Of a stretch of DNA of 64,000 nucleotides, positions 36,676 through 48,193 are shown one piece after another. The translations under genes and the position numbers were made by a program. The stretch's first letter is position 1; each line of letters opens with the position of its first letter. Source of the DNA: Hedera helix (taxonomy: Eukaryota; Streptophyta; Magnoliopsida; Apiales; Araliaceae); the NCBI GenBank assembly GCA_947179155.2, contig OX359287.1, forward strand, positions 3,668,501-3,732,500, read 5' to 3'. A model generated the notes under the pieces. That model made no database searches, was not told the origin of the DNA, and saw nothing but the letters and a program-made list of their open reading frames with translations.

Positions 36676-38136
36676 ATGACATCTGGAAATCAAGAAGTTA
36701 ACTATGGAATGCCCGAAACAAATGTAGCTGAGAATCAGGAGGCCACAAACAATCTCTTTGCCAACTTAGGAAATAATGTTCTTGATAACATGATAAACGA
36801 TGGATTCTTTAGAAATTTCACGCAGTTCATGCAGAATCAGGCAAAAGGAAATCCAATCAACAGTAACGGTGGAAACGCCAGTAATTTGAGGATGGTCACT
36901 GTCAGACAATTTAAAGAGTTATGACCATCTGAATTCTTCGAGAAGCTGAACCCACTTAAGGCAAAAGCATGGCTAAAACAAATGACAAAAATATTTGATG
37001 TCTTAAGATACGCTGATGATCAGAAGGTTCTATTTGTCACCTTCATGTTACGAGGTGAGGCATACCATTGGTAGGAAGCGGTAAAACGTATCCATCATTC
37101 AACACTTGAGATATCTAGGATAAAATTTCAAGAGTTATTTAATGAAAAGTACTTTCCAAAAAGTATCCGCCACATAAAGAAGGTGGAGTTTATCAAGCTG
37201 TAGCGGGAAAACATGACTGTCTCACAATATGAGGTCAAGTTTGGCGAGTTATCCCAATTTACGACCCATCTAGTGGACGATTAAGCACGAATGAGTCGTA
37301 TGTTCTTACGAGGTTTGAGACTCAAAATTCACCAATACCTCAGCTCTCATAAATTTTTTTTATATTTAGATGTGGTGGATAGGTCTCAAAGGGTGGAGCA
37401 AAAAAATGAAATATTACAGCCAGGAGTCAATGACCAGTAGATAGAGAGAAATAACAACAACAATCACCGAAACAATGATAACCAGTGGGGAGGCAATTAT
37501 CAGGCCATAAATGGTAACCACTTAGGTGGTAATCCAGGCCCAAATAATAGAGGAAGAGAATCAAACGGGAATAATTTCAAGAGGAAAAGATTTAACAATG
37601 ATTACGGAAGGGCACCAGTAACAGCACCAGCACTAATTTCAAGGGGAAGAGATCAACCACCAGTAAGATGCTACAAGTGTGGTCAGGAGGGTCACATCAG
37701 CCCGAACTGTACTCAGCAGTCCAGGTTGTGCTACGGTTATGGGAAGGAATGTCATATTTCTCGATTTTATCCTGTTACAAAATCAAGTCCAGCTATAATA
37801 ATCGCCCCAAGAGCTAGCGCAGAGAAGGGAAAATATGTAGTTCAGGGGAGAGCTTTTGTTGTGACATCCCAAATAGCACGAAACCCGAACGAGGTGATAA
37901 CCGATAGACTATTCATAAATTCTCGTGAAGTCTATACCTCGTTAGATACTGGTTCCACCCACTCTTTTATCTCACCTACATGTGCTCGGCGTTTAAATTT
38001 GACTTCTAAAAACCTAGACTTTGACTTATCAGTTAAAACCCTATTAAGAGGAATAATTATTACATCTACTGTATATAAATCTTGCCTAGTCCAAATCAAC
38101 AACCTCACATTACCCGTTGACCTTATTTATTTGTAA
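36676..38136 (+). pseudogene. Gypsy gag and protease region, six in-frame stops
   Basis: From the ATG at 36676 a single frame carries a gag-like protein: a retrotransposon gag domain, an Asn/Gly-rich linker, and one intact CCHC zinc knuckle (C-x2-C-x4-H-x4-C, 37669-37710). A second knuckle-like motif downstream lacks the full pattern. A protease follows with the catalytic D-T-G at 37945-37953. Premature stops lie at 36922 (TGA), 37072 (TAG), 37201 (TAG), 37282 (TAA), 37438 (TAG) and 38134 (TAA), and a frameshift occurs before 38238. Several stops fit C-to-T or G-to-A changes. Not translatable as a whole. Confidence 0.88.
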
Positions 38137-38237
38137 ATGCATGAATTTGATGTGATTTTAGGAATTGATTGGTTGACTACCCATTATGCTAAAATTTTCA
38201 TAAGATCATTAGTTTTCATATTTCTAATCAACCTGTC

Positions 38238-39640
38238 ATGCAAATTCAAACAACTAAACCATTGAAATCTATAACTGTTATTTCTAGCCATAAAGTCACT
38301 CGTTTATTGAAAAACGGATGTTCAACCTTTTTGGCTCATGTCACTAATTTGAACAAAAATACGTTAAACTTGAATGATATTCTCATTATTAATGAGTTTT
38401 TTAATGTTTTTCCCAAGGAACTTCCTGGCTTACCCCAAAATCGTGAAATTGAATTCTGTATTGATCTTGAACCCGAAACTAAGCCCAATTTCAAAGCCCC
38501 ATACCGAATGGCTCCCATTGAACTTCAAGAGTTAAAAGTCCAACTACAGGAATTGTTGGATACCGGTTTCATTCGTCCGAGTGCATCACCTTAGGGGTGC
38601 TCTTGTTTTATTTGTGAAGAAGAAAGACAGGAGTATAAGATTGTTCATTGACTACCGAGAATTGAACTATGTCACCATCAAAAACAGGTACCCATTACCT
38701 CGGGTTGATAACATGTTTGATCAATTGCAGGGTACTCAACATTTCTCGAAAATTGATCTCCGTTTTGGATATCATCAATTAAAAGATAAAGCTGAGGACA
38801 TTCCAAATACTATTTTCAGAACTAGTTATAGGTATTATGAGTTTTTAGTCATGCCTTTTAGACTAACCAATGCTCCTGCAGCTTTCATGGACATGATGAA
38901 CCGAATATTCAAGGAATATTTGGATAATTTTATGGTTGTCTTTATTGATGACATCCTCATATACTCCAAGAGTTGTGAGGATCATGAACAACACCTAAGA
39001 TTGATACTCCAAAAGTTTCGTGAGAACAAGTTATATGTCAAGTTGAAGAAATGTGAGTTATGGCTTGAGAAAGTCATGTTCCTTGGGCATGTGATTTTCA
39101 TACAGGGAATATCAGTTGACTATGCAAAGATTGAAACAATATTAAATTGGGAGCAACCTTGATCAGTAACTGAAGTCCGAAGGTTTCTGGGCCTAGCTAG
39201 TTATTATCGGAGATTCGTAGAACGATTTTCTCGAATCACCACTTCATTAACTCAGCTGACTCAGAAAAGTACAAAATTCGTATGGAACGAGAAATACAAG
39301 AAAAGTTTTCAAGAACTTAAGAAGAGACTTATTTCAGCTCTTGTTCTGACCATGCCATAAGGATTAGGATAATTTTTCATCTACAACGATGCTTCGGAAA
39401 AAAGGTCTAGGTTGCATTCTTATGCAACATGAAAAGGTTATAGCTTATGCATCTCAACAAGTCAAAGATTATGAAAAAAATTACCCTACTTATGATCTAG
39501 AGTTGGCAGCGGTTGTTTTCACGTTAAAGATTTAGAGACACTACTTGTACAGAGAGAAAGTGGATATCTATAAGGATCGTAAAAGCCTAAAGTATTTCTT
39601 CACTTAGAAGAAACTCAACATGTGAAAACGACGTTGGCTA
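38238..39640 (+). pseudogene. Gypsy reverse transcriptase and RNase H region, broken
   Basis: RT motifs are well kept between 38450 and 39100, including FIDY..LN near 38645 and the catalytic F-I-D-D with aspartates at 38947-38952. The frame changes at about 38590. Stops follow at 39160 (TGA), 39358 (TAA), 39370 (TAA), 39533 (TAG), 39605 (TAG) and 39623 (TGA). A run of six A at 39398-39403 marks a further frameshift inside the RNase H region. The RT core residues are intact but the polyprotein is not. Confidence 0.88.
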
Positions 39641-39646
39641 GAGCTA

Positions 39647-41300
39647 TTGAAGGATTATGATCACACCATACATTATCACCCAGGAAAGGCAAACGTTGTA
39701 GCTAACGCATCAAGTAGAAGATCTTATGCGAGTACAAGTGCAATGCTAACGACGCAAAGAAGCATTTTGTACGACTTACAAAAGATGGAGATAGAGCTAA
39801 AGACATTAGAGACCCACTCAAAGATTGCGCACGTGCCAGTAGAACCGGCTTTAATCGATAAAATTAAAGCTGCTCAAGTTAGTGATCCAGAAATAATGAA
39901 CATGGTGAAGAAAGTACAAGAATGTGCTATTCCTGAAGTAAGAATCGACGAGAAAGGAATACTTCAAGTCAACTCTCGACTTTATGTTCCTAATGACCTT
40001 GAATTAAAGCATAAAATCATAATGGAGACACACAACCTGCTGTTTGTAATTCACCCAGGAAGTACCAAAATGTACCGTGACCTTCGACATACATTTTGGT
40101 GGAACAATATAAAGAGGGAGATTGTAGAGTTTATCTCAAGGTGTCTAACTTGTCAACGTGTCAAGGTAGAACATCAAGTGCCTAAGGGTCCATTGCAACC
40201 ACTTAAGGTTCATGAATGGAAGTGGGAACACATCAATATGCATTTCTTGACAGGTCTTCCTAAAGTTTCTCAAGGCTTAGACGCAATTTGGTTTATCGTA
40301 AATAGATTGACTAAGTTCGCTCATTTCTTGCCTATACGAGAAAACTTTTCACTTGAGCATCTTGCTAGTATGCACATAAATGAGATTGTGAGATTGCATT
40401 ACATGTCAGTATCCATAGTTTCTGAACGAGATCTTAGATTCACTTCACGCTTTTGGATCAGCTTACAAAAAGCTGTGGGCACTGAACTACGTTTTTGTTC
40501 TGCATATCATCCCCAAACGGACGGACAATCAAAAAGGACGATCTAGACTCTCAAAAATCTTTTGAGACTTTACATACTAGACTTCAAAGGAAGTTGCGAT
40601 AATTACTTGCTATTGGTTAAATTTGCCTACAATAACAGTTGCTAAACAAGTATATGATTGGCTCCATTCGAAGCTTTGTATGGGTGAAATGTTGCTCTCC
40701 AGTATGCTGAAATGAGGTAGGAGAAGCAAAATTGTTGGGACCTGAGTTGGTACGCATGACAACAAAAAAGATCCAAATGATCCGACAATGAATACAGACT
40801 GCACAAGAACGACAAAAGAGTTGTGCTGATCTTCATCAAAGGGACAAAAGTTTCAACGTCGGAGACCATGTATTTTTATGTGTTTCTCCATGAAAAGGAG
40901 TTACGAGATTTGAAAAAGAGATAAAAGCCCAACCCTCGATTTATTGGCCCATTTGAAATCCTCGATCAAGTAGGAACTATAGCTTATAGACTAGCTCTAC
41001 CACTAAGCATGTCTTGCATCAATAACATTTTTCACATATCTATATTACGTAAATGTATGAAGGACCCAAACCACATCATTGAGTTAGAACCTTATGTTAT
41101 AGCAGAGGATTTAACGTACGATGAGGTACATGTCAAGATCTTAGATAAGAAGGAGCAGATCATATGCTCAAAGGTTATACCTCAAGTCAAGGTTTTCTAG
41201 GGGAACCAAGATACTGAGCAAATGACCTGGGAGCTAGAATCTGAAATGAAATCTAAGTATCATTACTTCTTTGAAATGCCAAATACGTCAATTTTGAAGA
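39647..41300 (+). pseudogene. Gypsy integrase with chromodomain-like tail, catalytic triad substituted
   Basis: The N-terminal HHCC zinc region (H..HPGS...CLTCQ, about 40030-40160) is present. Each expected catalytic position is changed: His at 40241-40243 where an Asp is usual (M-x-F-x-TGLP motif), Glu at 40424-40426 in the S-x-RD motif, and Lys at 40532-40534 in the DGQS-x-R motif. A stop follows at 40544 (TAG) and more stops lie downstream. The region 40960-41300 resembles the integrase C-terminus and chromodomain-like tail (FHISILRK, DLTYDEV), with a TAG at 41198-41200. Inactive. Confidence 0.87.
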
Positions 41301-41325
41301 AAAAAAATTCATAAGGAATGGAGGT

Positions 41326-43445
41326 TGTATAGCCCCGAAATTATGAAATACAAATTTAATTTTCTTCATATATATAAATTTATTTTCCTAAAATCGTAAG
41401 CGGTTAAATTGATAAAAGGCAAAGTTAAAAATATTTTGTGCAAATTTTATTTTGTCAAAAAATATTCGTTTTGTCGGAAAATATTCGTTCTGTCGGGGAA
41501 TATTTAATATGTACGACGACACCGAAATAACCAATCATTGGTGGACCCCACAACGAAATATTATCTGATATTAAAAATGACAGAAGTAATCTTTTTAAAT
41601 AAAAATAGTCAAATGTGCTATCACTTTTAACTGTTAAAATACCAGTGATAAAAGAATAGTAGTATACGATATTTCATGATGTTTTACTGTAGCACACGGT
41701 ATTTCATGATGTTTTACTGTAGCACACGGTATTATATAGTAGCACACGGTATTGCACAGTGCTCATATTATTGATTTGATAAAGTGGCTATTGCAGGGTA
41801 TTCATCAATAATTGTCGATACACAGTATTTTGTATTATTGATTCAATAATTGTCATTACACTGTATTTTATATCATTGAGTCAATAATTGTTATTGCACT
41901 ATCCTTTAAAATTATTGAACTAAATAATTATCAGTGTAGCAAATACACAGTAAATTATATTATTAAATTAATAATTATCAATAAAGTGTTTCTTACATTA
42001 TTGTTGAATTATTATTATCACTGTTGTAACATTACCTTAATTATTGTATTATTAGTGAGTATTTTAATTATTATATATGAATAGTAAGGAAACATGTGGG
42101 CCCTCTCTAGGGGCCACATGAGAAATAAAAATAAAATTTTGCTGGAAGAAAATTTTGGTTGAGAAAAGTTGCAAGGCTACTGCTACCAATGCTAAATTTT
42201 CTGGCTGGCATGTAGCACGCCAGCTACTTACTTACCAGGCATAATAAATTTTCATTTCCTATAAATAAGTTGCTTAGCTGAATATAAAAATCACACATAA
42301 AAGTTAAAGTTTTTCTGCAAGTATTTTGTGAGTATTTCTCTAAGAATAGTAAGGTTATCTTGAGTGTTAGTAAACCAAAAGGAGTATAGGAATTTCTCAA
42401 GTTGATCAGCTACATTTAAAATAGTCTCTTTTCACATATTAAGGTAAGAGATATCATTTTGTTTCACACTTTTAAACTTACTATGGTAAGTATTGTTCGG
42501 TAAAATTCTTGAAATGATTAATAATTTGTGTTTCATTTAATATCATTTCAATTGAACCTTCCTATTCACTTGAAACTTCCTATTGAACTGTAACCGTTAT
42601 TTTTGAACTATGGATCTTAAATCTCATTCTTGAATTTGAGTCCACATCATGTTGACAATTTGGACATTATTTGAATCTGCACAAAGTAAAATTGTAAACT
42701 TTCGATATCTATTATTATTCTATTATTCTTTTTCTTCTGTTCACCATTTATATAACTAATATTTGTTCTAATCATCATAATCATGTTGTTATGAATATTT
42801 GTGGCCTGGGGTACAGATAATAGGACAAAAGCGATATAATTGTTGTGTGTCGTTTAGGGCACACGGTGAATGTTCTCTTTGACTTAAAGCAAAGAAAAAC
42901 TGTTGTTTGGCATGATCATGGGTAGTGGTGTTTCAGAAGATAAAAGTTGATGATGTTTTCTGAAAAAGAGAAGCGTGTAGACATCATAGTCTATATGATT
43001 TTTTCTAATGGTTGTTATTACTCTGTAGTTGTTAATATAAATGTTGTTCAAGAATTTAACTGCAGTTGTTGATTTAAAACTTGTTGCTTATTATTATATT
43101 CTATCAAGAACTCAACTGTTCAAGGCTAATGATAATTTATTCATCATTATTTTAGTTATGTTATACTTTACTGACTATTTGAGCTCACCCTTTCGTTTTT
43201 GTTCAATTGTTCAGGAAATGAGAATGTAGCCGGGACTAGCGGGGAAAAGAGAAAAATGGAGTGATAGTTCGAGATAGTTGCTATAATAGTATTCACTATA
43301 TTGTAAAATAGTGTGTCAATTATAGTGAAGACTTAGTTGTGTATTATTGAGCATTATATTATTGTATGTTGTACTGTATTGTAATAGTTGTGTATTTTGT
43401 CAACTGAAGTTTGTGTTGTGTTGGCCCGAATTTAGGGTCATCACA
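41326..43445 (+). repeat. 3' LTR of the gypsy element
   Basis: 2120 bp, starting TGTATAGCCCCGAAATTATG and ending GGGTCATCACA. It carries an extra duplicated TGTAGCACACGGTATT unit and other length differences in U3 relative to the 5' LTR, and a TATAAATA box at 42260-42267. A purine-rich AAGGAATGGAGG just upstream is the likely polypurine tract. Confidence 0.92.
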
Positions 43446-43806
43446 AACGAGCTAGACCAAAATGACCTGTTTTTTTTTTTTTTGGCTAAAAAATATAAAC
43501 GCATAGCCCACTTTTATCCTGGTTGATAGGGCCGACCCACAGGCTTGAGCTATTTTTGTCAGGTCTAATTATCGGTGCATAATTTTTTACTATTAGATTG
43601 AAGTGGGTAGTCGTGGAGACAACAAATGAATCATACTCTAGGGCCAAATCTGACAAGGATGTAGAGAATGAGAACTTGATCAAAGCAGCCGCAACAAGAT
43701 TGTCAATTATGGTTTTCAATTTTTTTCAAAACAATTAAAAAATAAAGAGAGATCCTTTCTTTATGGTTTGAAGTTGATAATGGAGCTGCATGATAGGAGC
43801 TTGAGA

Positions 43807-44013
43807 AGGGGTGTGCAACAGGTATAAACTATACCGAATTGGACCATATTAAAATTATTTAAAATTTGGTATTAATTTTGGTACTGATTGGACTAGTATA
43901 TTGGATCGACTACCGGTTCGGTAACAATTTTTACCGAATATATATCGAAAATTATTATTTTATTATTATTATTTATTATTTATATATATATTATTTATTA
44001 TTAATTATTTATT

Positions 44014-44054
<41 letters not shown>

Positions 44055-44223
44055 TTAGGAAACCGGTAGGGTTTAGTAAATACCGAACTCTCAAAATTAT
44101 TAACCAGTACCGGAACCAGTTTGACCGATGTATCGGACATGATTTTTTTATATCGAACCGATCAATTTGGACCGATCCGATATATCCAAAAAACCAATTG
44201 TACCAAAATGTTTGAACAACCTT
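43807..44223. mobile_element. hAT-type MITE with ATT-rich core
   Basis: 417 bp with imperfect terminal inverted repeats AGGGGTGTGCAAC... and ...GAACAACCTT. Flanks GCTTGAGA (43799-43806) and ACTTGAGA (44224-44231) give an 8-bp target duplication with one mismatch. The arms contain CCGGTTCGGTA-type words in inverted arrangement around a central ATT/AAT array (43956-44051). Closely related in design to the element at 60136. Confidence 0.8.
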
Positions 44224-44231
44224 ACTTGAGA

Positions 44232-46773
44232 TTGCGATGCATACATGCGTTCAAAGGGTAGTCCAAACTTCATGTGAAGTGGTATAGTTAACCATATTCG
44301 ACTATTATTGTAATACTCACTAAATAATTATAATATTTAAAATAATTTAAAATATCTTATTTGGACTTTATTTTATTTTTGGGTCAAATTTATGAATAAT
44401 TTATGTGGGATAATAAAGTAATAATAAGTAATGTATAAATTAATTTAGTAAAATTGAGTTTTCAAACTAATTGGGTCTACTATATATGTGTGTAATATTA
44501 AATCCTATTATAGCTAGAAGAAGAATAAAACTTAACCCTATCCCATTATACATAAATACGTAACCATCGAGAAAGAGAAGAAGAGCAATCGCGGCTGACC
44601 TATAGGAAGGAAGGATCGAATTATACTTGTGTGATAAATTTTTTGAACTTCGCCCAAAAAAAGTAAATTATTTTTACATAAGGTACTTTTTTTTATATAT
44701 TTTATTATTTATTTTATAATAAAATCAGTTTGATATTCTTTATGTATCTGCACCGAAGTCACTCCAATACGTACGTGTGCCATTTTGAATTTTATACCCA
44801 GTAAGTAGTAAGCAGATCATGTGTATAATGGGATAAGTGCGTAACAACTTAATATTATAAATTAAGTCAATACAATTGTATGTATATATTATCAGGTGTG
44901 ATAATGTGGGTTGAATTGCATAATCGCAACAATATATTTCGGGTGCTCGGCTATCTAATTCCATCATGCATATGCATTTTATGATTTTCATCATCATATA
45001 CCTTATATTCTTTTGTTAGAAACAGAGGTAATTTGTGAGTAGATGTAGATAATTAAGATATTGTAACTTTAAAATTTTGAAAAACATCATAATAATAAAA
45101 AAAAATCATAATAAATTTATTAAAAAATGTTAAACATAAAACTAATAATTTATAATTGTATTTATATTTATTATTATTTTGTTACTTTGTTCGGACGGAG
45201 GGAGTTTAACGAGTTCAATTTGGAATATACTTTAGGTATTAAATTACTTACTCCAAATACAAATTTCGTACTATGTTTCTTTGATTACAGTTGTATTCTT
45301 TATAACTCGTGATATATCATCATTTGTAGTCTTTTTCTTATGTTTCCGTTTGAACTCTTGAATAATTTGAACCCTTTCACTTATATTATAATTTGGTATG
45401 AATTCCTTACTTCTTCAAATACTCTAATTACGTTGATTTATTTATTTTTACTTTCGTTTAAAATTTGATACTCGTTAGATTAATTAGTTTGACAGATTCT
45501 TATGTTTTGGTCTTGATGGTCCAAACTTCGCAATTTGTACTCTTTTAGACATTGTTCATCATGCATCAAACGTTATTTTAATCTTTGTAAAGTGGTATAT
45601 GTTGTTACTTTCTTTTGGAGACATTGTTTATATGATTTGATTTGGTTTAACATGTACGTTTAGAACCTTTTTGTTAAAATTGTATGTGTCGCATGTGTTG
45701 TGAAATCATATATTTGTAGAATAAGTGATATGGTATATCTGAGCTATAACTACTTGTGGGGATACCACATGCATTTTCTCTTGACACTGAGGAATGACGT
45801 CTTTCGTGACGGTGTGATTAATCCACGGTGTCTTCATTTTGTGCTCTAATGAAAGTTGGTCATAATGTGATTTTGTTGTAGGAGGCGTATAAGTTGACCC
45901 TAGATTTCTATTCTGTTCTATTCTATTCTATGAATTGGTGATATTTGTGTCAAACACGCCTTCTAATTTTCATGCTTTTGGATTGTGCAATACGATGTTT
46001 GATTACTATTTGACTTGCTAGTGTGGCAAGATATATTTCTGTTTTGTTATGAACTCAGTATGAAATAACATTTAGCCATTTGATTCAACTTATTATTTTG
46101 TTGTATTAGTTTTGTTTGTTTCAGTTTAGTTCATTTAATTATATATTTCAGTTTATTATTTTGCACTTAATATTTGTATTGGGTATTTGGCCATGCTGTC
46201 TTTTTTCTTCCGGCGAGTAATCAGGAGGAACAAGGATAAGTGTAATGAAAGTTGCCTTTAATTCAAATGGTTTAAATATTCTGTTTAAATTATTATACTT
46301 GAATTATTTTTTAGAGTTATTTGATTATTTGGAATTGTAATAAATAATCTTACTTTGTGATTTTGAGCCGATTTGACATTTATAAGTTGACCTTTGACAT
46401 TTATTAGTCATTAAGACTATTCTTTTTTCGACTTAGAACTTTGATATTATTTTGTTATTTCTGTTGTGTTTATGTATAACTACTCTTTCTATTTTGGAAA
46501 GGGGAGTTATAATTATTAGCCTGAATTATCTTATTTTGGTGTTGATGTGACGTTGGGTTTGAATTTGCTGTTACAAATTAGAATTTTTTTTTTTTCTTCA
46601 TGGGAGGCGTAGTATTTATGAAGTTTTTCATATTTTGGCACCAAGTTAGCTAAGGCGGATTCGATTTTAATGTTTTTTAATAACTAGATTTTCTATGAAT
46701 ATGGTTTTCTTTTGATTAGGGATATTTCATCTAATCTTTTTTATGTTGGGATGCAAATAATGTTCCGTGCTAA
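44232..46773. other. Unassigned AT-rich DNA
   Basis: No protein-like frame, RNA gene or complete repeat was recognised. A GGACGGAGGGAGT word at about 45195 resembles a Stowaway MITE end without a clear partner. Confidence 0.4.
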
Positions 46774-48050
46774 TGTTGAAAAAATTCTCCGAAAATAGGT
46801 TTTAAAAAATTAATAAAACAGAATCACCTTTATAGATTCATATGAAATGACAAATATATATATACCATGTATCTAGAGAACGAATTAGTTACCTAGTGTT
46901 TGGTTGGATTAGCACGTTTAAATCTTCAAACAATCTTTAGAATGTATCTTTGAGATCTTCCTTCTTATGACATTACTCTGAATCTGGAGTGCGGTCTCTA
47001 ATACACCTTTTTGATTATAAAAACCTTATGTATGCTTTTTTATCAAAGATATATTTATAATAACATTGATCATTATCCTCTCTTAAAAGACTAATCCATA
47101 TTAGTCCAGGAAGGGAATCCTAAGAGATTTCTATTTTGACTCCAATACTTATTTAGATATTATTATCTAATAATAATATATTAAATAAATATTAATTACA
47201 ATTAATTCCACTAAATAATTATAATTGCACTCCAGTCCAGGAATTAATTAAAATAAACCCTTTAATAATAAACTATAAATATTTTCTCTATAGTTGTACA
47301 TTAATATTTCTGAATTAAATATAATTCCAATATATTTAAACTAATTTTATAAGCCCATAATTTATCTTCCTTTGATCATAAATTGATTTAATAATTAAAT
47401 TAATTATTTTAATAATTATTATTAAAAGACTTGGTCAAGATTCTATGATCAATAATAAATTATCTTATAAAAAATCTTATAGATATTTTGAAAATAACAA
47501 TGTTCCTAATATTAATTAAATATATTAATTAATATTCTGATGTATTAATTAATTCAATCTAATTTCACTCATTGAAACATTAAATTAATATATATAACAA
47601 TATTAAGTCCATTATTATTTTAAAATTAAGAAAATTTACAAATTAGTATTTAGGTGAAAATATTTTATAAATAAAATATTATCATATAATCCGTTTAATA
47701 CATATCGTTAATGCACCAGTACTTTAATTAAAAGTCCAACTTTCATGATCAAGATAAATCATCTCTATTAAAGCACTATAACCTTCATGATAATATCTCT
47801 AAATTATCATATATTATAAACCATTATATATATATATATATATATATTACATATGATTTATTTCTTCTGTTTATAATACTAATTCATACAGATAAATCAT
47901 AATAAACATGAATTTGGAGATTTATATAAACAAAATAAATGACCATTTAATGAATGATGAATTATATACTTTAATTAATAAATAAATGTCCAACAAAAAT
48001 AAACACTAAATAAATAGATAAATAGGATTTTCGTAGTAAAAATCTAATAA
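46774..48050 (-). repeat. Probable copia LTR, minus orientation
   Basis: On the minus strand the copia coding remnant is followed by GTTGGAGATT, a polypurine-like tract, at about 48050-48062. The LTR-like sequence then ends ...TTTTTCAACA at 46774. The matching 5' LTR was not found beyond 51240. It contains a TA microsatellite (47831-47850). Boundaries are inferred. Confidence 0.5.
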
Positions 48051-48193
48051 TCTCCAACTTACTATTAAATCTTATTTGTCGTGCATTTAATACTAATCGC
48101 ATCAATATGTGACTCAAAAACTTTAGTAAGTAATATTTTTGTGAATGGATTTGCTAGATTTTTAGCCCTTGAAATCTCGCATACTTTCAAATC

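Larger units (their letters stand above)
34433..43445 (+). mobile_element. Ty3/gypsy LTR retrotransposon, both LTRs present, gag-pol inactivated
   Basis: The element runs from TGTAAGGCCCCG (34433) to ATCATCACA-type LTR ends (43445), 9013 bp. Flanking pentamers are AACGG and AACGA, a target duplication with one mismatch. The order is LTR, primer-binding site, gag, protease, reverse transcriptase, RNase H, integrase, chromodomain-like tail, LTR, which is the Ty3/gypsy chromovirus-like order. The LTRs differ by substitutions and by repeat-number changes in U3, so the insertion is not recent. It could not act autonomously. Confidence 0.93.

Noticed and set aside
38581..39162. Integrated plant virus (pararetrovirus) reverse transcriptase
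   Set aside because: The RT lies in a gag-PR-RT-RH-IN order between LTRs with an integrase and chromodomain-like tail, which is Ty3/gypsy. No movement or coat protein motifs are seen.
45127..45312. 61-codon ORF near a GGACGGAGGGAGT word
   Set aside because: The word suggests a MITE end, but no second end or TA-flanked partner was found and the ORF is low complexity.
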